A stretch of DNA of 6,493 nt from an uncultured Bacteroidia bacterium (GCA_938040915.1 CALHZE010000220.1:1-6493), one strand, 5' to 3'. Positions 1-6,107 are shown, numbered from the stretch's first letter. The notes: generated from the letters alone by a model not told the origin. A program made the numbers and translations.

Positions 1-14
1 GCTACGCCCCTACA
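1..14. repeat. Right arm of a palindromic repeat, cut by the window edge
   Basis: The window opens with GCTACGCCCCTACA. This matches the right half of the palindromic repeat inside the restriction gene at 587-612, which reads TGTAGGGG at its left end and GCTACGCCC on its right. The left arm would lie outside the window. The evidence is a short match only. Confidence 0.45.
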
Positions 15-68
15 GAAGACAGAACACCCCATCGGGGGTCACGACAACCGAATGGCTGGGGTCCATAA

Positions 69-88
69 GGGTGTAGCGTGCTACACCC
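69..88. repeat. 20-bp palindromic repeat
   Basis: GGGTGTAGC (69-77) and GCTACACCC (80-88) are perfect inverted copies separated by GT. The sequence is closely related to the palindrome at 591-612 within the restriction gene and to the partial copy at 1-14, so it appears to be a member of a dispersed palindrome family. No function is shown; as RNA it would be too tight a turn to fold fully, so it may matter as a DNA cruciform or insertion unit. Confidence 0.6.
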
Positions 89-167
89 GCAATTCGCGCC
101 CGACAGGGCGTCGCCGTGTAAATTCACCTTTGCCCGCTTGTCGCCCGCACGGGCCGTCCGCCCTTAG
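89..167 (-). repeat. Dispersed palindromic element, intergenic copy A
   Basis: The reverse complement of 127-167 matches 942-982, inside the restriction gene, at 38 of 41 positions; 130-156 versus 953-979 is 27 bp without a mismatch. Similarity appears to continue more weakly to about 89: both copies have an ACAC-then-GGCG stretch, a small hairpin (CGCCC/GGGCG at 97-110 here; CGGCAC/GTGCCG at 997-1011 in the gene) and then TTGCG. The different stem sequences at the equivalent place suggest that the fold is kept, but the outer boundary is inferred. Confidence 0.7.
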
Positions 168-304
168 GACCCCGCACCCCCGTCCGCGTAGGACCTTTAG
201 GAATTCCAAATCCTGTTTTTAAGACGGAAACCAAAAGAAGAATGGAAAATAATAAAGGGACTCGTCTAAAAAACGGGGGCTTTTGAGGTAGGTAATTGAC
301 CGAC

Positions 305-348
305 CATCACGACGCCATCACGACGCCATGACGACGTCACCACGACGC
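305..348. repeat. 11-bp tandem repeat, four units
   Basis: Four consecutive 11-bp units run without spacers. Units 1 and 2 are identical (CATCACGACGC, 305-315 and 316-326), unit 3 (327-337) differs at two positions and unit 4 (338-348) at one. The array sits about 90 bp upstream of the proposed promoter of the restriction gene, so a change in copy number could alter spacing to an upstream site. That is speculative; the repeat itself is plain to see. Confidence 0.85.
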
Positions 349-352
349 CCTC

Positions 353-382
353 CTAAGACCCGCACGGGGCGAAGGCAAGGAG
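353..382 (+). repeat. Degenerate, shortened copy B of the dispersed element
   Basis: This stretch has, in order, CTAAG, CCCGCACGGG, CGA and GGCAAGG. The same blocks occur in the same order in the copy inside the gene at 942-982 (CTAAG, CCCGTGCGGG, CGA, GGCAAGG), with internal deletions here. It is in the orientation of the gene copy and opposite to copy A. Similarity is patchy, so common descent is likely but not certain. Confidence 0.5.
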
Positions 383-434
383 ATTAAGGAAAACACAAAG
401 GGAAATGCCCTTCCCAACGCCCCTCTATTTTCCC

Positions 435-442
435 TACCTTTA
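435..442 (+). promoter_or_regulatory. Possible Bacteroidota-type -7 box for the restriction gene
   Basis: TACCTTTA is one base away from the TAnnTTTG -7 consensus of Bacteroidota housekeeping promoters and lies 22 bp before ATG 465. No good TTTG -33 element is seen at the expected distance, so the call is weak. If real, it would put the transcript start after the upstream in-frame ATG at 405 and support 465 as the translation start. Confidence 0.3.
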
Positions 443-464
443 CCCACGCAAAAAAGGACGGAAA

Positions 465-1163
465 ATGGACTATCGCAACCTTGCCGAAGAGGAACTCAAG
501 TTACGCATCGCCGAACAATTCTTCCCCACCTACGACTGTGCTCACCGCATCGGCAAGATTGATTTTACCGTCGCCGTGCCGATGACTGTAGGGGTGCAGC
601 ATGCTACGCCCTGCGCTGTACGGACGCAACGTGATGCGTCCGAAATCCCCACCACCGAATTCCAATCGCTATTGTGGGCAGAGGCTAAGCGCGGGATCGT
701 GAGCGATATCTATAAGCCTCTTGTGCAGCTCGTCTTAACCATCGGTCGGGCACGTACCTTTGACACCTACCTCCCGCCCCCCTTCCTTGGGGTCTTCGAC
801 GCAGAGAAGATCGTCTTTTTGCCTTATAAAGAAATCATGCCCTTTTTCGCCCTCAATGACTTCAACTGGAATGTTACCCCGTCTGACGACACAACGCGCG
901 AATTTGGGTTGTTATACGAAGCAATACGGGTAAGTCTGGCGCTAAGGGCGCGCGGCCCGTGCGGGCGACAAGCGGGCAAGGGGAAGATCACACCGGCGGC
1001 ACGTTGTGCCGAGTTGCGTCCGACAAAACAGAACTCTATCTCTACCGCTACGACGCTCATGCCGAGGAGCTGCGCGCATTCATCCAACAGCACTTTTCGC
1101 AAGGCGGGGGGCAGATCCAAGTCAATAAGAACAACTTCGTGGCGGTCTATCAGCGGTGGCTAA
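465..1163 (+). CDS. N-terminal nuclease part of type IIG restriction enzyme
   Basis: This segment would supply the DNA-cutting domain of a combined restriction-methylation enzyme. From Met at 465, residues 31-34 (KIDF) and 71-76 (WAEAKR) give the Asp...Glu-x-Lys signature of PD-(D/E)xK nucleases, with D33, E73 and K75 as the likely metal-binding and catalytic residues. E8-E10 in the first helix may also take part. The spacing from D33 to E73 is unusually long because residues about 42-60 come from a palindromic repeat at 587-642. True homology ends near residue 158 (EAIRVSL); beyond it the reading passes through a second inserted element and then runs out of frame to TAA at 1161-1163. ATG 465 is preferred over in-frame ATG 405 because AAAGGA (453-458) sits 6 nt before it and the 20 extra residues look non-coding (Pro/Tyr/Lys-rich). 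Whether it cleaves DNA is unknown. Confidence 0.7.
   Translation: MDYRNLAEEELKLRIAEQFFPTYDCAHRIGKIDFTVAVPMTVGVQHATPCAVRTQRDASEIPTTEFQSLLWAEAKRGIVSDIYKPLVQLVLTIGRARTFDTYLPPPFLGVFDAEKIVFLPYKEIMPFFALNDFNWNVTPSDDTTREFGLLYEAIRVSLALRARGPCGRQAGKGKITPAARCAELRPTKQNSISTATTLMPRSCAHSSNSTFRKAGGRSKSIRTTSWRSISGG
587..642 (+). repeat. Palindromic repeat inserted in frame in the nuclease domain
   Basis: Two adjacent inverted repeats form this block. The first, 591-612, is an imperfect palindrome (GGGTGCAGC / GCTACGCCC around AT) related to those at 1-14 and 69-88. The second, 621-642, is a perfect 8-bp stem (CGGACGCA 621-628, TGCGTCCG 635-642) with a 6-nt loop. The block encodes about 19 residues in the same frame as its flanks and falls between the catalytic Asp and the Glu-x-Lys of the nuclease. 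Exact ends are inferred; an insertion near 57 nt would keep the frame. Confidence 0.65.
942..1018 (+). repeat. Dispersed palindromic element, copy C, at the frame break
   Basis: Positions 942-982 are an inverted copy of 127-167 (38/41 identical; mismatches at 951, 952 and 980). The weaker right half includes a hairpin at 997-1011 (CGGCAC / GTGCCG, 3-nt loop) and TTGCG at 1014-1018, paralleling the hairpin of copy A. It also contains CCCGTGCGGG at 956-965. The element spans the junction between the nuclease and methyltransferase frames. No target-site duplication is obvious, and the outer ends are approximate. Confidence 0.75.
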
Positions 1164-3052
1164 TGACGGTGCAGCCTAGTATCGCGGTGGATTGGGCGCT
1201 ACTCAAGAAACAAGGGATTATAGACGGGGACTTCTTCCTTGCCGACCTGCTTTCTGAGCACAACCAGACGCTCAAGGAGGCGCTCTATGTATTGTTGCAA
1301 GACAACCGCTATGTGCTGGATAGGAAGGTTGATGCACGGGGCTTATTCCAAGAGAACCACGTCTTTTTCAAAGATAAGCAGCGCGCTCACACCCAGTTCT
1401 GGAGTCTCTATCAGCGCCCGCCGCGCGAGGAGTATTGGGCATATATCATCGACCGGCGCGACCTCCTGGTGCCGCAGGACGTAAGGGAGCGCAAGGGCTC
1501 TTTCTTCACGCCGCAGCAGTGGGTGGAGTTGTCGCAACAATACATTGCCGATGTGCTAGGCGAGAACTGGCAGGAGGAGTGCTATGTCTGGGACTGTGCG
1601 GCGGGCACAGGTAACCTGCTCAATGGGCTCACCAACAAGTACCACATTTGGGCGTCGACCCTCGACCCGCAAGACGTGCAGGTGATGAAAGACCGCATCG
1701 CCAACGGGGCGAACCTCCTCGAGAGCCACGTCTTTCAATTTGACTTCCTCAACGACGAGTTCTCCAAGCTCCCCGCGGGGCTGCAGGAGATAGTCAATGA
1801 CCCCGAGAAGCGGCGGAAACTGGTCGTGTATATCAATCCGCCGTATGCCGAGGCGGGGAATGCGCGGACGCGAACGGGCGAGCGGAATAAGAGTGACGTT
1901 TCCAATACAACGCGCGTGTGTGAGCAGTTTCGTTCGCAGCTTGGGTTAGGGATACGAGAGCTCTTTGCGCAATTCCTCGTGCGTATCGCCACGGAGCTTG
2001 AGGGAGTGCTTGTTGCAATATTTAGTAAGCCCAAATATCTGCAGGGGACGGCGTTCCGAGGCTTCCGAGAACTATTTCAGGCGAAATTTCTTTCTGGTTT
2101 TCTTGTCCCCGCGCATACGTTTGACAACGTAAAAGGAGCATTTCCTATTTCTTTCGCTATCTGGGATTTAAGTGAGAAGCGCCCTTTCGCAGAAGCTTGT
2201 TTTGATGTGTACATTGCTGAGACGGAGCGTCTCCCCGCCACGAAACGGATTTGTAACCTTGACAATACGCCGCGTATTACTGACTGGGTCATTCGTTTCC
2301 TCACCCCATCAGACGCTATAGGCTATACGGGCAATCATGGTCCTGATTTTCAAAACAACCAGATGCTGCATATTGCCTCGCAAAGCAAGACCAATGCAAA
2401 TAATACCCGAAATAATGCCACGAAATACGTAATAGGGCGCGAAAATTTCATCCCTTTGAGTGTATATTTTTCTGTACGTCTTTGCATCCCTCCCACTTGG
2501 CTCAACGACCGCGACCAGTTCCTTTACCCGCGCGACGACTGGCAAACAGACGCTGAATTTCAGAACAACTGCTTAGCTTTTACTCTTTTCCACACCCAAA
2601 ACCGCATTACAGCAACAGGGGGCATCAACCATTGGATACCCTTCACCGAAGCCGAAGTGGAAGCGAAAGACAGCTTTGAAAGCCACTTTATGACGCAATT
2701 CATCCAAGGCAGGCTTGCCTTAGATGAGAAAAAGGGTAATGAGGGAAGCCTATTTCAATCCCAGTCGTTCGTTCCGTCCGCACCACTTGTCTTTTCGCCC
2801 GAGGCCGTGGCGGTCTTTGATGCGGGGAGAGAGCTCTGGCGCTACTATCATGCGCAGCCCGCGGCAAACCCCAACGCCTCGTACTATGACATCAGGGCAC
2901 ACTTTCAAGGGCGTAACGACAAGGGGAAGATGAACGCCAAGAGTGACGACGCTGAGTATATGCGCCTGTGGGGCGAGCTCAAAGAGGCGATGGAAGCCTT
3001 ACGGCAACGGATAGTGTCTAAGGTGTATGCGTATAGCTTTTTGATAGCGTAA
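959..3052 (+). CDS. DNA adenine methyltransferase and target-recognition part of type IIG enzyme
   Basis: This part would transfer a methyl group from S-adenosylmethionine to adenine N6 in a specific DNA sequence. Numbering from GTG 959, residues 23-150 are a connector region, 178-185 (RKGSFFTP) is motif X, 212-221 (DCAAGTGNLL) is the S-adenosylmethionine-binding motif I, 260-264 (QFDFL) may be motif III, and 293-296 (NPPY, nt 1835-1846) is the catalytic motif IV of N6-adenine enzymes. The order X-I-IV is that of the gamma class. Residues from about 300 onward should include the target-recognition domain; the C-terminus has RAHFQGRN and a final helical stretch. All catalytic motifs look intact. 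The frame is open from 887, but GTG 959 lies inside an inserted element and is a poor start. Recognisable protein begins near 1025. The first ATG, at 1163, overlaps the stop of the upstream frame and would give 629 residues with every methyltransferase motif. Base composition falls to about 40% GC around 2401-2460, against about 63% at 1441-1500. Confidence 0.82.
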   Translation: MRATSGQGEDHTGGTLCRVASDKTELYLYRYDAHAEELRAFIQQHFSQGGGQIQVNKNNFVAVYQRWLMTVQPSIAVDWALLKKQGIIDGDFFLADLLSEHNQTLKEALYVLLQDNRYVLDRKVDARGLFQENHVFFKDKQRAHTQFWSLYQRPPREEYWAYIIDRRDLLVPQDVRERKGSFFTPQQWVELSQQYIADVLGENWQEECYVWDCAAGTGNLLNGLTNKYHIWASTLDPQDVQVMKDRIANGANLLESHVFQFDFLNDEFSKLPAGLQEIVNDPEKRRKLVVYINPPYAEAGNARTRTGERNKSDVSNTTRVCEQFRSQLGLGIRELFAQFLVRIATELEGVLVAIFSKPKYLQGTAFRGFRELFQAKFLSGFLVPAHTFDNVKGAFPISFAIWDLSEKRPFAEACFDVYIAETERLPATKRICNLDNTPRITDWVIRFLTPSDAIGYTGNHGPDFQNNQMLHIASQSKTNANNTRNNATKYVIGRENFIPLSVYFSVRLCIPPTWLNDRDQFLYPRDDWQTDAEFQNNCLAFTLFHTQNRITATGGINHWIPFTEAEVEAKDSFESHFMTQFIQGRLALDEKKGNEGSLFQSQSFVPSAPLVFSPEAVAVFDAGRELWRYYHAQPAANPNASYYDIRAHFQGRNDKGKMNAKSDDAEYMRLWGELKEAMEALRQRIVSKVYAYSFLIA

Positions 3053-3080
3053 GCGCGGGGCGAAACGCAGACGGCGCGCC

Positions 3081-5993
3081 TTAGTGCTCATACCCCAATA
3101 CTTCGGCTAGGTTCACATTCAGCGTTCCCTGTAGCGACCAAGTGGCGCGCGACGCAGGACCAATCGGGTCGCCAAACGGCGAGAACGACACCGTATACCC
3201 CAAACGCCACGGGTATTGCGAACGCAAGAAATGGAGGTCGTGCAAGACCTCAACCCCCACTACGCGCGTCCTAGAGACCTCGCTATACCGCGTCTCATGC
3301 AGACGATAGCTGAAGAAGAAGTCAGTAGAAATACGCTTGAGATAGAGGGTTGAAAAGAGAGTGAGATCGGGGTAGAGGAGCGGCAACACATAGTCTACAT
3401 CTGCCTTAAAGAGCTGTGTCCCCCGACGCAAAGCGTCCGGAGCGTCAAACCACAAGCCGCGAGAGGGGAGGGAGAGCTCTTGCACCACGCGTTCTTTTTT
3501 CTGCAACACCGTGTAAAGCGAAAGACGTACACCGTGTGTAGGCACAAAGCCCGGCATATAGCCCGTTGCCTGCAACTCATAAATATTGCCCCAAAGACGC
3601 GTGGGGAAAAGCACAGCTCGCCCCGTCGCCCCGACTCGGAAACCCCAAGTCGGATAAAGATTTTGCCGCGGCGAGAGGCGCAACATCGAGTAGGAGAGCC
3701 CCGCACGCAAAGTAGTACGTAGGAAATAGAGCGTCTCGTAGAGCTGGAAGCCATCCGTCCGATACTCCGCACTCGGCTGGTTGTTTACGCTCGTGCCCAC
3801 TGTCCCCGACAGGGAGTGGTTATACATTTTTTCGCCCCAGTGGTAGGGGAAGGTTAACAAGAGCTGGGCATGGTAGTACTGTTTTCGTTCTCGGTGATAG
3901 TCTCCCCAAGTGGCATACCCCATCGTCCGCTCGTCAGTATAAAAGCCAACCGAGACACGCGGCCAAGCCCCAAGCCAATCTATTGCGAGCGAACCGCCAT
4001 GCCCATGGTTGTAGAAATAGCCGCCCGACACCGCCAAGGTAGCCGTCGGGTTCTGTGACATGACCGAGAGCCCTGGCATGATGCCCGTCAGGGTCTCGAT
4101 ATCTGACTTCGGATTCATGTACAGGGGCGCCCAACTGTGCCAATGCAGCATATTGCGCAAGGGTGCATAACGTTTCCCCGCCGAGCGATCGACTGGCGCG
4201 TGCCGCAACGTCTGCTCTTGTGCATACAGCGTCGGTTGCGGGAAAACGAGGCGTGGTGCAAGCGAAGAGAGCGTCAGCGTATCGGCAATGTGTCGCGCCA
4301 CACGCCGCACCTCATAGCCGTTGATCGTATAGGCGGCGTAGAGCACCGCCGTATCACACGATTGCACATATTCACTCCCGTAGGGTGAGAGCGCCAGCTG
4401 TTGCAAATGCATCGTCCTAGCGCGTAACGAGTCACCCCAGACCTCTTTCCACGGTAAAAAGAACCCCCTTCGCACAAAATCGTGGGTAGCGGAGAAGTAG
4501 ACCCCCGTGCTATCACAGCTCAGATGGGCAAGGTCTAACTTCACAGGGGGGAGCACCGTATCGAGCTGCCCCCTCGCCCAATCATATCGCAAGAGAAATA
4601 CCCCCTCGTCACTCACAGCACGCAGGAGCGACGTCTGCCCGTTATCTCCTTGGGTCAACTCCCTGAGCTCCATGCCAGCAAAGGGTGCTTGCACGCGCGT
4701 GCGGAGCTCTCCATTGGTTAGCTTCCACTCGGCTATACGATAAGCGCCCTCTGGGCTCACCTCTATCGCACGCACAACCCCCGACGCGACATCGGGTTGC
4801 GGCGAGAGGGCATGCGTACCTGAGGTGAGCTTGCGCACAGCGCCCGTGGTCAGGTTACAGAGCCAAATATTCGACTCTTGTTCTTTGCTGAAAAAAGGGT
4901 TCGATTTCAATTGCACCCACGCCGCCACCGTATCTGAATAGCGAATAGCCCCCTGTATACTCCGAATCTGGGTAATTCGCACGGCGCGCGTAGACTCAAA
5001 ACCTTCTTTCTCCCAGAGGGTTTGCCACGCGTCATAGCTTCGTTGCAAATAATAGTAGCGTTGCGTGGTAGGGGAGTAGTGCGGATAGAGTTGACTCCGA
5101 AACTTTCCCCTCCGTTGTACCTCGGCGACGGTGTCTGTCTCACGCGTTGTTTCCACCAATCCCTCTAGCGCCTTTTGAAAGAGCTGGGGGCGTGTCTGCC
5201 CAGTAAACTTCTTGATGGCAAAATAGAAGGGGAAGAGTTTGTAGGCGTTCCACGTCGTGTAGTTTAACACCTCGGGCCAGAACATCGCTCCGTATTGTGC
5301 ATACCCCTGCGCCACCATCAACGCCCCAAACTCATAATGGGTCGGCACAAAGTAGCGATACGAACCGTTTAGATACTGGTCATAGGAGAGGCACTGCCCC
5401 GTGAGGAGCTCCGTCCGGTAGTGTTGATAGGTGAGGGCAGAGTGTAAGCGACCGATCCGCCCATGGGCACTTTCGTAAAACATGGCGTCGCCCTCTAAGA
5501 ACCAACGGGGCGTGACCGCGGCCCCGAGCGCCACGGCTTGTTGCCCTAGGAAGTAACCAGCCGCGCCGAGCGCATTCCAATCGAGGGCATTCATCTGGGC
5601 ATAGTGGCGCAACTCGTGGGAAAGGAGGTGGGTTAACCACGGCGTAGGCTCGACCGACTCGCCTGCCGACATAGAGTAACATTCCATCCGTGCGGGTGTC
5701 CACGCGACGAAGCCATTGCTATAGGTCGTGCGGTGTCGCAAGATGATCGGGAAGTCGTTCACGCGGCGCGAGGTAAGGTTCACGGTCGGTAGATTGTAGC
5801 GAAGGACGTCTGCCACGCGCTGTGCCGTGGAGTCGGCGGTGAGGGGATAGATAATCCGGAAATTCTCCACCCGCAGCTCCTTACGCCGCAGAAACGACGA
5901 CTCGCCGCCATCGAGGTAAAACTGGGCGCGGAGCGAAGGAGAGATAAGCACGAAACAACTCAGTAGTGTGCCATAGAGTAGCGCGAGTCTCAT
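3081..5993 (-). CDS. Outer-membrane protein with HExxH protease-like, beta-propeller and barrel domains
   Basis: The sequence suggests a surface or periplasmic zinc protease-like protein anchored by a C-terminal barrel; substrate and role are not known. Start at 5993 is chosen because the 970-residue product then opens with a clean signal peptide (charged MR, hydrophobic stretch to about residue 20, LRA before Gln24, a cleavage pattern common in this phylum). An ATG at 6062 would put 23 unlikely residues in front. Residues 126-130 (HELRH) form an HExxH zinc site, and W164-F-L-E167-G-D-A supplies the usual third ligand Glu, as in gluzincin or peptidase-MA-like proteins. Residues about 295-610 have beta-rich repeats of the TolB/WD40-like propeller kind (for instance the YPHYSPT stretch near 298-304). 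Residues about 615-970 alternate aromatic and polar residues as in an outer-membrane beta-barrel, though the last residue is His rather than an aromatic. It has its own upstream region after a terminator and converges on the restriction gene, 28 bp apart (3053-3080), where no hairpin-plus-T-tract terminator is seen. Confidence 0.8.
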   Translation of the reverse strand: MRLALLYGTLLSCFVLISPSLRAQFYLDGGESSFLRRKELRVENFRIIYPLTADSTAQRVADVLRYNLPTVNLTSRRVNDFPIILRHRTTYSNGFVAWTPARMECYSMSAGESVEPTPWLTHLLSHELRHYAQMNALDWNALGAAGYFLGQQAVALGAAVTPRWFLEGDAMFYESAHGRIGRLHSALTYQHYRTELLTGQCLSYDQYLNGSYRYFVPTHYEFGALMVAQGYAQYGAMFWPEVLNYTTWNAYKLFPFYFAIKKFTGQTRPQLFQKALEGLVETTRETDTVAEVQRRGKFRSQLYPHYSPTTQRYYYLQRSYDAWQTLWEKEGFESTRAVRITQIRSIQGAIRYSDTVAAWVQLKSNPFFSKEQESNIWLCNLTTGAVRKLTSGTHALSPQPDVASGVVRAIEVSPEGAYRIAEWKLTNGELRTRVQAPFAGMELRELTQGDNGQTSLLRAVSDEGVFLLRYDWARGQLDTVLPPVKLDLAHLSCDSTGVYFSATHDFVRRGFFLPWKEVWGDSLRARTMHLQQLALSPYGSEYVQSCDTAVLYAAYTINGYEVRRVARHIADTLTLSSLAPRLVFPQPTLYAQEQTLRHAPVDRSAGKRYAPLRNMLHWHSWAPLYMNPKSDIETLTGIMPGLSVMSQNPTATLAVSGGYFYNHGHGGSLAIDWLGAWPRVSVGFYTDERTMGYATWGDYHRERKQYYHAQLLLTFPYHWGEKMYNHSLSGTVGTSVNNQPSAEYRTDGFQLYETLYFLRTTLRAGLSYSMLRLSPRQNLYPTWGFRVGATGRAVLFPTRLWGNIYELQATGYMPGFVPTHGVRLSLYTVLQKKERVVQELSLPSRGLWFDAPDALRRGTQLFKADVDYVLPLLYPDLTLFSTLYLKRISTDFFFSYRLHETRYSEVSRTRVVGVEVLHDLHFLRSQYPWRLGYTVSFSPFGDPIGPASRATWSLQGTLNVNLAEVLGYEH

Positions 5994-6014
5994 CACCAAT
6001 CTGTTTTTCTGTAA

Positions 6015-6022
6015 CGAAGGTA
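6015..6022 (-). promoter_or_regulatory. Possible -7 box of the outer-membrane protein gene
   Basis: On the minus strand TACCTTCG is one base away from the TAnnTTTG -7 consensus and lies 21 bp before ATG 5993. A TTTTG at 6050-6046 could be a -33 element, but the 23-bp gap is longer than usual and overlaps the T-rich tail of the terminator. Placement just after a strong terminator makes a promoter here logical. The call rests on a short motif. Confidence 0.3.
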
Positions 6023-6043
6023 GGCAAAAAGGGAAAGAGGTAG

Positions 6044-6087
6044 GGCAAAAGAAAAGGGGCAACCTGCTTTCGCAGACCGCCCCTTTT
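6044..6087 (-). terminator. Intrinsic terminator after the T9SS cargo gene
   Basis: Read on the minus strand, AAAAGGGGC (6087-6079) pairs with GCCCCTTTT (6060-6052), and an inner CTGC/GCAG stem closes a GAAA (GNRA-type) tetraloop. A T-rich tail (TTTTCTTTTG) follows. It starts 20 bp after the TAG of the cargo gene and ends before the likely promoter of the next gene, so the two minus-strand genes are probably transcribed separately. The A-tract on the other side gives some symmetry, but no plus-strand gene would use it. Confidence 0.85.
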
Positions 6088-6107
6088 GTCTAGAAGAAAT
6101 TGTTAGA

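Larger units (their letters stand above)
1..404. other. Repeat-rich intergenic region upstream of the restriction gene
   Basis: No convincing gene is seen here. Positions 1-200 are GC-rich and packed with inverted repeats: a truncated palindrome arm at 1-14, a 5-bp stem at 26-39 (ACCCC/GGGGT), a 20-bp palindrome at 69-88, a 5-bp stem at 97-110, and a dispersed element covering about 89-167. An imperfect direct repeat (CGTCCGC followed shortly by TAGGACC) occurs at 155-171 and 181-195. Positions 196-290 are AT-richer and include GGAATTCC at 200-207. A 14-codon reading frame from ATG 242 to TGA 286 is not supported as a gene. Positions 305-348 are an 11-bp tandem repeat and 353-382 a degenerate copy of the dispersed element. 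A promoter for the downstream gene probably lies near the right end. Confidence 0.75.
465..3052 (+). pseudogene. Type IIG restriction-modification gene, split into two frames
   Basis: The two coding segments described separately below (nuclease part and methyltransferase part) together have the domain order of one type IIG enzyme: nuclease, helical connector, adenine methyltransferase, target recognition. The first lies in the frame of 465 and the second in the -1 frame relative to it; the switch must occur between 887 and 1160, the stretch open in both. A dispersed element occupies 942 to about 1018 in that stretch. Removing its 77 nt would join GCG at 939-941 directly to a codon starting at 1019 and restore one frame of roughly 835 codons, which fits the size of such enzymes. 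No canonical -1 slippery heptamer was found. Apart from this break the second part has no stop until 3050, so the event may be recent or the two parts may still be used separately. Confidence 0.6.

Noticed and set aside
242..286. A 14-codon reading frame (starts MENNKG) in the upstream region
   Set aside because: Too short, no clear ribosome binding site, no recognisable leader-peptide features such as regulatory codon runs with a following attenuator.
305..348. CRISPR array
   Set aside because: Units are 11 bp and directly abutting with no spacers, so this is a simple tandem repeat.
405..464. Upstream start at ATG 405 for the nuclease part
   Set aside because: The 20 added residues look non-coding, a possible -7 box overlaps them, and ATG 465 has a better-placed AAAGGA.
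824..1120. Minus-strand open frames within the restriction gene, including one of 98 codons
   Set aside because: They lie opposite recognisable protein-coding sequence or the inserted repeat and have no features of their own.
887..1160. Programmed -1 frameshift joining the two parts of the restriction gene
   Set aside because: The two frames are open here and the shift direction is right, but no canonical X-XXY-YYZ heptamer was found and the break coincides with an inserted repeat, which explains it better.
3053..3080. Terminator between the convergent genes
   Set aside because: GGCGCGCC at 3073-3080 is self-complementary but there is no stem of useful size and no T-tract on either strand.
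3395..3772. A 125-codon open frame on the same strand as the barrel gene
   Set aside because: It is in another frame of the barrel-coding region, whose frame encodes a coherent outer-membrane barrel; the alternative is rich in Arg/Cys/Ser as expected of an out-of-frame reading.
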